Below, in pieces: positions 25,959 to 35,391 of a stretch of DNA of 64,000 nt. The position numbers and the translations under genes are program-made. Origin of the DNA: Rhodobacteraceae bacterium WFHF2C18 (GTDB lineage: Bacteria; Pseudomonadota; Alphaproteobacteria; Rhodobacterales; Rhodobacteraceae); the NCBI GenBank assembly GCA_002166865.1, contig NHTQ01000002.1, positions 706,133 through 770,132 on the forward strand, given 5' to 3'. Within the stretch, counting starts at the first letter, position 1. The number at the start of each line of letters is the position of its first letter. Under the pieces are notes generated by a model that did no database searches, was not told the origin of the DNA, and worked only from the letters and a program-made list of their open reading frames with translations.

Positions 25959-28424
25959 TCACCGGATCAGGCGATCCCAATCCCCGTAGCTCTCGTGAAC
26001 CGGGCCGCGCGGAATGCTGAGCGCGATGAGGACGATGCCGCCCAGGATCGCGGCGATGAAGGCCAGCCAGCCGCCCCCCGCGATGAAGGGGGCAAAGACC
26101 AAGGCGACCCCGATCACCATGTTGAGCACGCGGGCCAGGCGGGCGACGGGCGCGAAGGCGATGACCGCCACGGTAATCGCCAGCGCGCCGCTGATGTGGA
26201 ACACCGGCGACATCGGGTTGTCCCAGGTGATGAGCGCCGGCACCAGCATGAGCACAAGGCCCAGCATGGCGCTGCCCGCCAGCGTCCAGTTCGGCGCCAT
26301 GCCGCCGGAAATCATGTCGTGAATGGTGGTCTGCGGCTTGCGCTCGAAGCTTACCGTCTGTTTTTCGGTGGGTCCTTCGTCGGTGTCGCCGGTGAAAAAG
26401 ACCTTCAGCCAGGGCTGTCCGGCGCGGTGTCGGCGGCGCAGGAACTGGTAGGTGGCGACCAGTTCGTCGATCGAGAAGGGGATCTGGAACAGCATCGCCA
26501 GGGCGGCAACCAGGCAGAGCGTGCAGTAGGTGCCGATGACGATGGGCTGGATCACGATGAAGAAGATCGATACCGACCCGAGCGGCACGATCATGATCCC
26601 GAAAAGGGTGGTCAGCCAGGGCATGGTGCGCCACCGGCGCGCCGACCCGATGGCGCCGACCACGATCTCAAGCGCATAGGTGACAGCGCCCAGGCCGGCA
26701 TCCGGCACCGGCCAGGATTCGGAGACCTGGGAGGTGATGATGGTTTCCGTCCCGTTCATGGCGGGGTCCGGCCCGGCGAAGAAGGGCTCCCAGACACCCC
26801 CGATGCTGCCCAGTTGATAGGCCGTGAGGTAGCGCGAGATCAGCAGGCCCACGACGGCAAGGATGATGACCGGCAGTCGTTGGAACCAGTCCGAGGGCGA
26901 ATAGCTCCATCCCTTCGGGACGGATGGTCCCGTCTCCGCGGCGGCTGCGGAAACCCCGGGCGGCGGGCGGACCGCCACGGCAAAACTCATGACAAGCAGC
27001 CCCACCAGTGTCCCGTTCAGGTAGGCCCCGGTCGTCGGCGCCCACAACACGAGCGGCGCGAACATCACCCAAAGACCAAGGGCCGCGGTGATCCAACGGG
27101 CCTGCCACAACCGCCACGACATCGACAGGAGGGCGAAGACCAGGATCAATGCCCCGGCGATCACGTCGCTCAGGACCATCCAGGAATCGACATAGCCCAG
27201 AAGCGGCGGCGAGGTCATGAGCCACACGCCCAACCCCGCGTTGGCCCAGTGGGCCCAGAGGCTTCGGGCATGGGCGGCGCGATAGTTCCGCTCGTGCCGG
27301 GCGCGCACGGTTTCGGGGTTGGCGACCTTTTCATCGGCGGCGCGCAACCAGGGGGGCGGGGTGATCCCGTTGTTTTCGTACCAGCCGACGGGGTCGCCCT
27401 TGAGCGACTCGATCAGCGCCTCGATATCGGTCTCGATGCTGTGCTCGGGCTCCCAGTCCAGGTGTGTGCGCGCGCGGCTGATATCCAGTGCGTAGTGATC
27501 CGAAGCCATGTCGATCATGAACGGCCGCACGAAGGGAGGCTCGCCTTCGTCCAGCGCATCGGGCACGGCGGGTTCGGCTTCCACCTGGGCGCGCGCGCCG
27601 GCCTTGGCCAGGGTGGGGGGCAGGGCGATCGTTTCCCAGTCGGGCTCGCCGTGAACGAGGTCCGCGATGCGGCGCTGAAGATCGTCATAGCTCATGGCCT
27701 CGGGCTCGCCGGCCAGGATGACGAGATCCGGATCCAGCGTGTCCCGCCGGTCCACCGCCCGAACGAAAAGCTCGACCATGTCCTCCTGATGCAGAAGCGC
27801 CTGCCCGGCCTGCGGGTCCCCGGCGAACAGATGCGACTCCAGCGTGCGTTCGTAGATCCGCGCAATCTGGTGAGACAGGGTGGGCACGGCCGTCTGCGCG
27901 TCGTAGACGCCCGCGAGGCGCAGATAGAGGACCGGAATCTCCCCGGCCTCTTCCGCGATCACCTGTTCGGTCTTCAGTTTCGATTCCGGGTAGGCCCATT
28001 GCGGGTCGAGCGGCGAGTCCTCGTCGATGCGCTCGCCCGGGACACCGGGTTGGTGGACCAGCATGGTCCCCGAATAGATGAACTGGCCGACCTCGAAGTC
28101 CTGCAGCCCGCGCAGAAGTCCGCGCGTTCCTTCGACGTTGACCGCGTCGTAGAGCGGGCTTTCCTTGCCGCTGAAATCGAAATAGGCGGCCAGATGGATG
28201 ACCGAGGCGATGCGCTCCCCGTATTTCTGCCGAAGATCGCGAAAGGCCAGTTCGCGCGAGGCCGGGTTGGTGATGTCGCAGGCCAGGACCCGCTCGCCAT
28301 CCGCCTGGCTGGGCAGGTCGAATCCCACGACCGTGTAGCGATCGGACAAGCGCTTTGTCAGCTCTTGGCCGATCTGGCCCATTGCGCCGGTTATCAGCAC
28401 GACATCACTGTCGGTCTGCTGCAT
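25959..28424 (-). CDS. SDR epimerase - SPW repeat - VKOR-like fusion membrane protein
   Basis: This 821-residue protein combines three parts. Residues 1-320 are an extended-SDR/NAD-epimerase domain (VVLITGAMGQIGQEL dinucleotide motif; VIHLAAYFDF). Residues about 385-470 form two SPW-like membrane repeats (WANAGLGVWLMTSPPLL and ITAALGLWVMFAPLVLW). Residues about 500-690 resemble vitamin K epoxide reductase, with the redox motif YCTLC in a membrane helix. The VKOR shuttle cysteines in the preceding loop are missing. A second SPW-like pair closes the protein. It lies 120 bases after the YciF-like gene and is probably co-transcribed from its EcfG promoter. ATG 28424 is preferred over an upstream TTG. 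Confidence 0.78.
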   Translation of the reverse strand: MQQTDSDVVLITGAMGQIGQELTKRLSDRYTVVGFDLPSQADGERVLACDITNPASRELAFRDLRQKYGERIASVIHLAAYFDFSGKESPLYDAVNVEGTRGLLRGLQDFEVGQFIYSGTMLVHQPGVPGERIDEDSPLDPQWAYPESKLKTEQVIAEEAGEIPVLYLRLAGVYDAQTAVPTLSHQIARIYERTLESHLFAGDPQAGQALLHQEDMVELFVRAVDRRDTLDPDLVILAGEPEAMSYDDLQRRIADLVHGEPDWETIALPPTLAKAGARAQVEAEPAVPDALDEGEPPFVRPFMIDMASDHYALDISRARTHLDWEPEHSIETDIEALIESLKGDPVGWYENNGITPPPWLRAADEKVANPETVRARHERNYRAAHARSLWAHWANAGLGVWLMTSPPLLGYVDSWMVLSDVIAGALILVFALLSMSWRLWQARWITAALGLWVMFAPLVLWAPTTGAYLNGTLVGLLVMSFAVAVRPPPGVSAAAAETGPSVPKGWSYSPSDWFQRLPVIILAVVGLLISRYLTAYQLGSIGGVWEPFFAGPDPAMNGTETIITSQVSESWPVPDAGLGAVTYALEIVVGAIGSARRWRTMPWLTTLFGIMIVPLGSVSIFFIVIQPIVIGTYCTLCLVAALAMLFQIPFSIDELVATYQFLRRRHRAGQPWLKVFFTGDTDEGPTEKQTVSFERKPQTTIHDMISGGMAPNWTLAGSAMLGLVLMLVPALITWDNPMSPVFHISGALAITVAVIAFAPVARLARVLNMVIGVALVFAPFIAGGGWLAFIAAILGGIVLIALSIPRGPVHESYGDWDRLIR

Positions 28425-28544
28425 GAACAAGCTCCCTCGATCGATATCTGGCAGGGTGCGGGCCGGCGGGCACGCGGGCGCAAGCGTGAACCGCCCGCCG
28501 CCGCGCCCCGGCAGGTGGCGTCATCGCCCGCGGACAGCGGCCGT

Positions 28545-29036
28545 TCAGGCGAATGCGACGGGATTGATCGTGTCGCGTGCCAGCCGCGTCAGGGTGGCGT
28601 CGGCCTGTTTCTCGCTTTCAAGGATGCCTTCCAATGCCTTGCCATCCTTCTGGAACCCGGCCTTTTCGGCCCAGTTGGCCAGCGATCCCGAGACCGCCAT
28701 TTCGTAGTGCTCCATCCGTTGCAGCGACGCGATGATCCCGGCGTCGCGCAGGGCCGGGTCCTCGACAGCGTCCGCCCAATCGCTGGCCTCCTGCAGCAGG
28801 GTGGTCATGGAGCTGTCCTTGTGCGCGTCTTCCCGGGCATCATGCTCGGAAATCATCGAATCGAGGTCGCGCCGGTGCGCTTCGGTCTCGGCGCGATGCT
28901 CGAGGATGGCGTCGCGCAGGGCAGGGTTGTTTGCCCTCTGTGCGAAATCGGTCAGGTTCTCGGACAGTTGTGCCTTGGTGGAGCGGAGTTCCTGCAACTC
29001 GCTCAAGTACAGCTTGTTGAAATCATCGACTTTCAT
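28545..29036 (-). CDS. YciF/DUF892-type ferritin-like stress protein
   Basis: This 163-residue all-helical protein starts MKVDDFNKLYLSELQELRS, typical of the YciF (DUF892) ferritin-like family. It has acidic/His pairs spread over four helices (for example EHRAETEAHRRD and RMEHYEMA) that could bind two metal ions. Family members are induced by osmotic and general stress. The start at 29036 is fixed by the EcfG promoter at 29074-29099; an earlier in-frame start at 29075 would precede the transcript. It is first in a two-gene operon with the SDR-VKOR fusion gene. Confidence 0.83.
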   Translation of the reverse strand: MKVDDFNKLYLSELQELRSTKAQLSENLTDFAQRANNPALRDAILEHRAETEAHRRDLDSMISEHDAREDAHKDSSMTTLLQEASDWADAVEDPALRDAGIIASLQRMEHYEMAVSGSLANWAEKAGFQKDGKALEGILESEKQADATLTRLARDTINPVAFA

Positions 29037-29073
29037 GGAACGGTCTCCGTCATCATGGTGGATCTGCCGGGGC

Positions 29074-29099
29074 AACGACGCCGGGGCGGGGGTTGTTCC
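29074..29099 (-). promoter_or_regulatory. EcfG promoter of YciF-SDR/VKOR operon
   Basis: On the minus strand, GGAAC (29099-29095) and CGTT (29077-29074) are separated by 17 bases, an exact consensus match. The start point near 29067 gives a leader of about 31 bases. Confidence 0.82.
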
Positions 29100-29206
29100 C
29101 GCCGCCGTGCCGGCAGCACGGGAAGCATTCGCGCGGTGCCCAATGCCCGGGCGCTCTGCCCGGCTCTTGTGCGGCGACCTCGGCGGGATTAGTCAGGCGG
29201 CGGGAA

Positions 29207-29225
29207 GGTCAATAAAAATTTGACC
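29207..29225. promoter_or_regulatory. Inverted-repeat candidate operator before BMP transporter
   Basis: GGTCAA and TTGACC flank TAAAAAT, a perfect dyad 87 bases before the binding-protein start, in the only AT-rich patch of this spacer. The layout suits a GntR- or LacI-type regulator or a promoter -35 overlap. The regulator is not in the window. Confidence 0.45.
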
Positions 29226-29311
29226 AAACGTTAAAATAAACTCAAGGTACCGGTGCAAGCATCGCCAAGTATGCGCGGGGACCCACCCGCCCGAACCAAC
29301 AGGAGAGAAGA

Positions 29312-30307
29312 ATGACACGCATCTCGAAGCCCCTGGGCCGCCGCATGTTCATGGCCGTCGCCGCGGCGACCGCGGCCCTGTTCACGCTGCCTGCCGCCGC
29401 CGAGGAAAAGGCCGACGTCGCCGCGATCTACACCGTGCCGGTGGAACAGCAGTGGGTCAGCCGCATCCACAAGGCGCTGAAAGCGGCCGAGGCGGAGGGC
29501 CGCATCACGTATGAATTTTCCGAAAACGTGGCCAATACCGATTACGAGCGCGTGATGCGCGAATACGCCGAGGCCGACAAGGACCTGGTTGTCGGCGAGG
29601 CCTTCGCGGTCGAGCGCGCCGCGCGCAACGTCGCGGCGGATTACCCCGAGGTGGCGTTTCTGATGGGATCCTCCTTCGGTCCCGCCAAGCCCAACTTCGC
29701 GGTCTTCGACAACTGGATCCACGAACCCTCCTACCTGACGGGAATGATCGCGGGGGAGATGACGGAATCGGACAAGATCGGCATGGTCGGCGGCTTCGCG
29801 ATCCCCGAGGTCAACCGCCTGATGCATGCCTTCATGGCCGGGGCGCGCGAGGTGAACCCGGAGGTCTGCTTCATGGTGAGCTTCATCAACTCCTGGTACG
29901 ACCCGCCCAAGGCAAAGGAGGCGGCATTTGCCCAGATGGATGCCGGCGCCGACATCATGTATGCCGAACGCTTCGGGGTTTCCGACGCGGCCGTCGAGCG
30001 GGACGTGAAGGCGATCGGCAACGTGATCGACACCGCCGGGGACTATCCCGACACGATCCTGGCCTCTGCCATCTGGCACATGGAACCCACCATCGACCAG
30101 GCGATCGAGGATGTGGCCAGCGGCGATTTCGAGGCCGCCGATTATGGGCAGTACAGCTTCATGGCGCATGGCGGCGGCTCGATCGTCATCGATGAATCGC
30201 TCGTGCCCGAGAAGGTCGTCGAGGAGGTGGAGGCGACCAAGCAGGAAATCCTCAACGGCATGTTCCGCGTCAATGTGAACGACGAGGAACCCTCCTCGGA
30301 CTGCTGA
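29312..30307 (+). CDS. BMP-family ABC transporter substrate-binding protein
   Basis: This 331-residue exported protein has a twin-arginine-like or Sec signal (RRMFMAVAAATAALF..., cleavage near AAA at residue 31) and the basic-membrane-protein fold (VAAIYTVPVEQQWVSRIHKAL, GSSFGPAKPNFAVFDN, PSYLTGMIAGEM). BMP proteins bind nucleosides or nucleobases. A stem-loop follows its stop. With the downstream ATPase, two permeases and a cytosine-deaminase-like enzyme it forms one uptake and use operon. Confidence 0.87.
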   Translation: MTRISKPLGRRMFMAVAAATAALFTLPAAAEEKADVAAIYTVPVEQQWVSRIHKALKAAEAEGRITYEFSENVANTDYERVMREYAEADKDLVVGEAFAVERAARNVAADYPEVAFLMGSSFGPAKPNFAVFDNWIHEPSYLTGMIAGEMTESDKIGMVGGFAIPEVNRLMHAFMAGAREVNPEVCFMVSFINSWYDPPKAKEAAFAQMDAGADIMYAERFGVSDAAVERDVKAIGNVIDTAGDYPDTILASAIWHMEPTIDQAIEDVASGDFEAADYGQYSFMAHGGGSIVIDESLVPEKVVEEVEATKQEILNGMFRVNVNDEEPSSDC

Positions 30308-30317
30308 GACGGCGACC

Positions 30318-30340
30318 CGGGGCGCCGGCGCGGCGCCCCG
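30318..30340 (+). other. Stem-loop between binding protein and ATPase genes
   Basis: A 9-bp GC stem (CGGGGCGCC pairing with GGCGCCCCG) encloses a 5-base loop, located 10 bases after the stop of the binding-protein gene. Such hairpins usually stabilise the upstream mRNA and reduce read-through, giving more binding protein than transporter. Confidence 0.55.
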
Positions 30341-30365
30341 CTCCCGACAAAGACGGTGATAGGCG

Positions 30366-31898
30366 ATGAGCACGGAGCCCTCGGCCCCGGTCGTGCTGCG
30401 CATGACGGGCCTGACGAAGCGGTTCGGCACGGTCCTGGCCAATGACGGGGTCGATCTCGATCTCAGGCGGGGCGAGGTTCTTGCCCTTCTTGGCGAGAAC
30501 GGGGCCGGCAAGACGACGCTGATGAACATGCTGTTCGGTCACTATCTGCCCGACGCCGGCGAGGTGGCGGTGGCGGATCAGGCCGGGCGTCTGATCCCGC
30601 TCGCGCCGGGGGACCCCGAGGCCGCCCTGGAGGCCGGCGTGGGCATGGTGCATCAGCATTTCACGCTGGCGCTGAACCTGACCGCGCTGGACAACATCGT
30701 GCTGGGCGCCGAACCGCTTTGGCGCTTGCGCCGCGACAAGGTGCGGCTGCGCCGGCGAGTCGACCAGATCATGGAGGACAGCGGCCTGCGGGTGCCGCTG
30801 GGGACGCTGGTCAGCGACCTGTCGGTCGGCGAACGCCAGCGGGTGGAGATCCTCAAGGCCCTGTACCGCGACGTGCGGGTCCTCGTGCTGGACGAGCCGA
30901 CCGCCGTCCTGACCCCGCAGGAGGCCGAGGGCCTGTTCGCGACGGTCCGCCAGATGGCCGAGCGCGGGCTGGCAGTCATCTTCATTTCCCACAAGCTGCC
31001 CGAGGTCCTGGCCTTCTCCGACCGGATCGCGGTCCTGCGGCATGGCCGGAAAATGGGCGAGATGCCCACGGCCGAGGCCGACCAGGCGGCGATCGCGCGG
31101 CTGATGATGGGCGCGGAGTCCGAGACCGAGGAGCGCGCGCCGATCGCCCCCGGCGCGCCGGTGCTGGACCTGGTGAACGTGGATCTGCAGGGGCCGGACG
31201 CCCGGCGCAGCCTGCACCGGATCTCGGTGACCGTGCACCGCAACGAGATCGTCGGCGTCGCCGGCGTCTCGGGCAATGGCCAGGCGGCGCTGGCCGCGCT
31301 GCTGTCGGGGCTGGCCGCCCCCGACCGCGGCGAGGTGTGGGTGGACGGAACCCGCGTGGCCCGTTTCGATCCCGCGTCGTTCATCGCGCGTGGTGTGGGC
31401 CGGATTCCGGAGGACCGCCACCACGAAGGGGTCGTCGGCACGATGAGCGTGGCAGAGAACCTGGTGCTTGAGGACCTGGGAAGTCCCGAGGTGGCCCGCT
31501 GGGGTATCCTGCGCGGTGCTGCGATCCGGCAGCGGGCCGATGCGGCCATCGCGGATTACGACGTGCGCGGCCCCGGCCCGGAGGCCCCCGCTCGGCTGCT
31601 GTCGGGGGGCAACCTTCAGAAACTGATCCTGGCGCGGGTCTTCGGTCATGCGCCGCGTCTTATCCTGGCCAATCAGCCAACCCGCGGCCTGGACATAGGG
31701 GCGGCGCACGCGGTGGCCCGGCGGCTTCTGGAGGCGCGCGGCCGGGGGGCGGGCGTGGTGCTGATCTCGGAAGACCTTGACGAGATCCTCACCTTGTCGG
31801 ACCGCATCCTGGTGATCCACGATGGCCGGATCGTCGAGGCGCCCAGCCGGAACCGCGCGCGCATCGGGCTGATGATGGCCGGGGAGGCGGCGGCATGA
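30366..31898 (+). CDS. Double-domain ABC transporter ATP-binding protein
   Basis: This 510-residue protein has two ABC ATPase halves. The first has Walker A GENGAGKTT, signature LSVGERQRVEILKAL and Walker B VLVLDEPTAVL. The second (after residue about 260) has a changed Walker A, GVSGNGQAA, but the signature LSGGNLQKLILARV. This RbsA/YufO-like arrangement is standard for nucleoside and sugar importers. It overlaps the first permease by 4 bases (ATGA). Confidence 0.9.
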   Translation: MSTEPSAPVVLRMTGLTKRFGTVLANDGVDLDLRRGEVLALLGENGAGKTTLMNMLFGHYLPDAGEVAVADQAGRLIPLAPGDPEAALEAGVGMVHQHFTLALNLTALDNIVLGAEPLWRLRRDKVRLRRRVDQIMEDSGLRVPLGTLVSDLSVGERQRVEILKALYRDVRVLVLDEPTAVLTPQEAEGLFATVRQMAERGLAVIFISHKLPEVLAFSDRIAVLRHGRKMGEMPTAEADQAAIARLMMGAESETEERAPIAPGAPVLDLVNVDLQGPDARRSLHRISVTVHRNEIVGVAGVSGNGQAALAALLSGLAAPDRGEVWVDGTRVARFDPASFIARGVGRIPEDRHHEGVVGTMSVAENLVLEDLGSPEVARWGILRGAAIRQRADAAIADYDVRGPGPEAPARLLSGGNLQKLILARVFGHAPRLILANQPTRGLDIGAAHAVARRLLEARGRGAGVVLISEDLDEILTLSDRILVIHDGRIVEAPSRNRARIGLMMAGEAAA

Positions 31899-32965
31899 TC
31901 CGGATCGAACCGCGTGAACCCTCGGCGCTGACGAACGTGGCGGTCCCGGTGGGGGCGGCCGTCATCTCGCTTGGCCTTGCGGCGGTGCCGCTGGCGCTGG
32001 CCGGGGCGGACATCCTGGCGGCCTTCGCGCTGATGTGGGGGGGCGTCTTCGGCTCGCTCTTCGCCTTCACCGAGACGCTGACCCGGGCCACGCCGCTGAT
32101 CCTCACCGGCCTGGCCGCGGCCGTGGCCTTCCGCGCGCGGCTGTGGAACATCGGCGGGGAGGGGCAGCTCTACCTAGGCGCGCTGGCGGCGGTCGCCATC
32201 GGCTCGGGCGCGGTGGCGGGGCCGGCCTGGGTTCTGCTGCCGCTGGTGATGGTGGCCGGCGCACTGGCCGGCGCGGCGGCGCTGGTCCTGCCCGCCTGGC
32301 TCAAGACGCGCTTCGGCGCGGACGAGGTGGTCACGACCCTGCTCTTGAATTTCGTGATCCTTCTTTTCGTCCAGATGATGCTGGAAGGTCCCCTGCAGGA
32401 TCCGATGGGCATGGGCTGGCCCCAATCGGCCCCCGTGGTTGAGGAGGCGACCCTGCCGCAACTCCTGGACCGGATGCGCCTGCACGCGGGCCTCTTGGTG
32501 GGGCTGGCCGCCGCGGTGATCCTGCACGGCGTGATGACCCGCACCACCTGGGGGCTGCGCATGCGCGCCGTGGGCGAGAATGCCCCGGCGGCGCGCCACG
32601 CCGGGATCCCGGTGACGCGCACGCTGCTCTGGGTGGCGGTGCTGTCGGGCGCGCTGGCCGGCCTTGCCGGGGTCGGCGAGGTGGCCGGGCTCAAGGGGTA
32701 TCTTACTGCCGATCTCTCACCCGGCTATGGCTACGCGGGGATCGTGGTGGCCATGCTCGCCCGGCTTTCGCCCCTCGGGGTGGTGCTTGCGGCGCTTTTC
32801 GTCGCGGCGGTCTTCGTGGGGGCGGATACCATGAGCCGGGCGATCGGGGTTTCCAGCTACCTGGCCGACCTTGTGGTCGCAACCTCGCTGCTGACCGTTC
32901 TGGTCGGGGGGTTCGTGGCCCGCTACCGCGTCGTGCGCGTGCGGACCGGGGAGGCCCGTCAATGA
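31895..32965 (+). CDS. Nucleoside-type ABC transporter permease 1
   Basis: This 356-residue protein has about eight to nine hydrophobic helices and the family motifs FTETLTRATPLILTGLAAAVAFRARLWNIGGEGQLYLG near residue 50 and LRMRAVGENAPAARHAGI near 225. It is the YufP/NupP-type permease. It overlaps the ATPase and the second permease by 4 bases each, so the three are co-translated. Confidence 0.88.
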   Translation: MIRIEPREPSALTNVAVPVGAAVISLGLAAVPLALAGADILAAFALMWGGVFGSLFAFTETLTRATPLILTGLAAAVAFRARLWNIGGEGQLYLGALAAVAIGSGAVAGPAWVLLPLVMVAGALAGAAALVLPAWLKTRFGADEVVTTLLLNFVILLFVQMMLEGPLQDPMGMGWPQSAPVVEEATLPQLLDRMRLHAGLLVGLAAAVILHGVMTRTTWGLRMRAVGENAPAARHAGIPVTRTLLWVAVLSGALAGLAGVGEVAGLKGYLTADLSPGYGYAGIVVAMLARLSPLGVVLAALFVAAVFVGADTMSRAIGVSSYLADLVVATSLLTVLVGGFVARYRVVRVRTGEARQ

Positions 32966-33906
32966 TCGAGATCCTTGAAATCCTGGCCAACCCCAACTTC
33001 TGGGCCGCGACCATCCGCATCGCGACGCCGCTCGTCTTCGGGGTGCTGGGCGCGCTCTTGTGCGAGCGGGCGGGCGTGCTCAACCTCGGGATCGAGGGCA
33101 TCTTCACCGCCGGCGCGATGGCCGGCTGGATGGCGGCCTGGCTGGGCGCGGGGCTCTGGGGGGGCGTCCTGGTCGCCGCCGTCGCGGGGGGGCTGTTCGG
33201 CCTACTGCATGCCGTCCTGACCGTTCCCCTGGGGCTGTCGCAGCATGTCTCGGGCCTGGGGGTGACGCTGCTGGCCACCTCGGTGGCCTATTTCGGGTAT
33301 CGCACGGCGCTGCCCGATGTCTCCTCGCCGCCGCGGATCGAGCCCTTTCCGCCGCTCGATGTGCCCCTGCTGTCGGAGTTGCCGTTTTTCGGCCCCGCGC
33401 TGTTCCAGCACACGGCGCTCACCTGGCTGGCCCTGGGGATGGTGGTGGTCGTCTGGTGGGTGATGACCCGCACGCCGCTGGGGCTGGCGATCCGGGCGGT
33501 GGGGGACAATCCCGACGCCGTGGATGCGCAAGGGCTGTCGGTCTACGGGCTGCGCATCGGGGCAGTTATGGCCGGTTCCGCGTTGATGGCCGTTGGCGGC
33601 GCCTTCCTCACCATGGCGGCCTTCGACGCCTTCTTCTTCGGGATGGTGAACGGGCGGGGATGGATCTGCATCGCGCTGGTGATCTTCGCCTCCTGGCGGC
33701 CCTGGAAGGCGCTGTTCGGGGCGCTGCTCTTCGGGGCGTTCGATGCCTTCCAGGTGCGGCTGCAGACGGCCTTCGGCGAGGAGGTGCCGGGCCAGTTGTT
33801 CCTGATGACGCCCTACATCCTGTCGATCATCGCGCTCGTGGTGGCGGCCCGGCGGGCCGATTACCCGCGCGCATTGCTGGCGCCCTGGTTCAAGGGACAA
33901 CGTTAA
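32962..33906 (+). CDS. Nucleoside-type ABC transporter permease 2
   Basis: This 314-residue permease has about eight helices and the motif LCERAGVLNLGIEGIFTAGAM near residue 35, plus LGLAIRAVGDNPDAVDAQGLSV, typical of YufQ/NupQ proteins. It pairs with permease 1 in the membrane. The deaminase-like gene follows 9 bases later with a strong AAGGAGGG site. Confidence 0.88.
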   Translation: MIEILEILANPNFWAATIRIATPLVFGVLGALLCERAGVLNLGIEGIFTAGAMAGWMAAWLGAGLWGGVLVAAVAGGLFGLLHAVLTVPLGLSQHVSGLGVTLLATSVAYFGYRTALPDVSSPPRIEPFPPLDVPLLSELPFFGPALFQHTALTWLALGMVVVVWWVMTRTPLGLAIRAVGDNPDAVDAQGLSVYGLRIGAVMAGSALMAVGGAFLTMAAFDAFFFGMVNGRGWICIALVIFASWRPWKALFGALLFGAFDAFQVRLQTAFGEEVPGQLFLMTPYILSIIALVVAARRADYPRALLAPWFKGQR

Positions 33907-33915
33907 GGAGGGTCC

Positions 33916-35229
33916 ATGGCTTTCGACCTGATCGTGACGAACGCCACGCTGCCCGACGGGCGCGCGGGGCTGGATATCGGCTGCCGCGACGGGCGGATCG
34001 TCGCCATCGAGCGCGGCCTGGCCGCCGAGGCCGCGGAAACGGTCGAGGCCGGCGGGCAGCTTGTCGCGCCGCCCTTCGTCGATCCGCATTTCCACATGGA
34101 TGCGACCCTGTCGCTGGGCCGGCCGCGCATGAACGTCTCGGGCACCCTGCTGGAAGGGATCGGACTCTGGGGCGAACTCAAGCCGTTGCAAACGCGCGAG
34201 GAGATCGTCGAACGCGCACTGCGCTACTGCGACCTGGCCGTCAGCCAGGGGATATTGGCGATCCGCAGCCACGTGGACGTCTGCGATGACAGCTTGAAGG
34301 GCGTCGAGGCCTTGCTTGAGGTCCGCCGCAAGGTCGCGCCCTACCTGGACCTGCAACTGGTCGCCTTTCCTCAGGACGGGCTCTACCGCGATCCCACGGC
34401 CGAGGCGAACCTGCTGCGGGCGCTCGACATGGGCGTGGACGTGGTGGGCGGGATCCCGCATTTCGAACGCACGATGGAGGCCGGCGCCGCCTCGGTCGAA
34501 CGCCTGTGCGAGATCGCCGCCGAACGCGGCCTGCGGGTGGACATGCACTGTGACGAGACCGACGATCCCCTGTCGCGGCACGTGGAAAGCCTTGCCTACC
34601 ACGCGCAGCGTCTGGGCCTGCGGGACAGGGTGGCCGGGTCGCACCTGACCTCGATGCACTCGATGGACAATTACTATGTCTCCAAGCTGGTGCCGCTCAT
34701 GGCCGAGGCCGGGCTGGCCGCGATTCCCAATCCGCTCATCAACATCATGATCCAGGGCCGGCACGACAGCTATCCCAAGCGGCGCGGGCAGACCCGCGTG
34801 CCCGAACTGCGCGACGCGGGCCTCGCGGTGGCCTTCGGGTCCGATTGCGTGATGGACCCGTGGTATTCGCTGGGCAACGCCGACATGCTGGAGGTGGCGG
34901 CGATGGGGCTTCACGTGGGCCAGCTTTCCGCGCGGGCGGACATGGCGTGGTGCTTCGAGGCAGTGACCAGCCAGCCCGCCGGCATTCTGGGGCTGGACGG
35001 CTATGGGCTGGCCCCCGGCAAGAACGCCGACATGGTCCTGCTGCAGGCCCGCGACCCGGTGGAGGCGATCCGGCTCAAGGCCACGCGCCTGGCGGTCATC
35101 CGCCGCGGCCGGGTCATCGCGCGGACGCCGGCGCGGCGCACCGCCCTGGATCTTCCCGGCCGGCCGGGGGTGGTCGATCCGGCGGACTACGCCCCCTCGG
35201 AACAGGCCGATGGCATCGCGGGGTCGTGA
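33916..35229 (+). CDS. Cytosine-deaminase-like amidohydrolase
   Basis: This 437-residue protein has the CodA pattern: metal ligands DPHFHMDATL (about residue 57), SHVDVCDD, HCDETDDPLSR (about residue 211), SHLTSMHSM and FGSDCVMDPWYSLGNADM. E. coli CodA has GHDD in the last motif where this has GSDC; the key first Asp is kept. It probably removes an amino group from cytosine, isoguanine or a related ring imported by the adjacent transporter. The exact substrate is inference. Confidence 0.82.
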   Translation: MAFDLIVTNATLPDGRAGLDIGCRDGRIVAIERGLAAEAAETVEAGGQLVAPPFVDPHFHMDATLSLGRPRMNVSGTLLEGIGLWGELKPLQTREEIVERALRYCDLAVSQGILAIRSHVDVCDDSLKGVEALLEVRRKVAPYLDLQLVAFPQDGLYRDPTAEANLLRALDMGVDVVGGIPHFERTMEAGAASVERLCEIAAERGLRVDMHCDETDDPLSRHVESLAYHAQRLGLRDRVAGSHLTSMHSMDNYYVSKLVPLMAEAGLAAIPNPLINIMIQGRHDSYPKRRGQTRVPELRDAGLAVAFGSDCVMDPWYSLGNADMLEVAAMGLHVGQLSARADMAWCFEAVTSQPAGILGLDGYGLAPGKNADMVLLQARDPVEAIRLKATRLAVIRRGRVIARTPARRTALDLPGRPGVVDPADYAPSEQADGIAGS

Positions 35230-35391
35230 TCGCGCGTGATTGCGCGGAACGCCCCTGATCCCGCATCCTGACGGACCAGTCGGGCCGCGCATTCGCGTTG
35301 CCGACGCTTTGTCCCGCCGGACGGGCGAACCCGCGCGGGGGGCTGCGAGTTGAGGCGTATCATGCAACGCCAGTCCAGGAGCCGTGCCGAG

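Noticed and set aside
25995..29192. Very long plus-strand open frame (over 1000 codons) opposite the SDR-VKOR and YciF genes
   Set aside because: Its translation is rich in R, G, D and Q with no domains, and it runs across two well-supported minus-strand genes and their promoter. It is a high-GC shadow frame.
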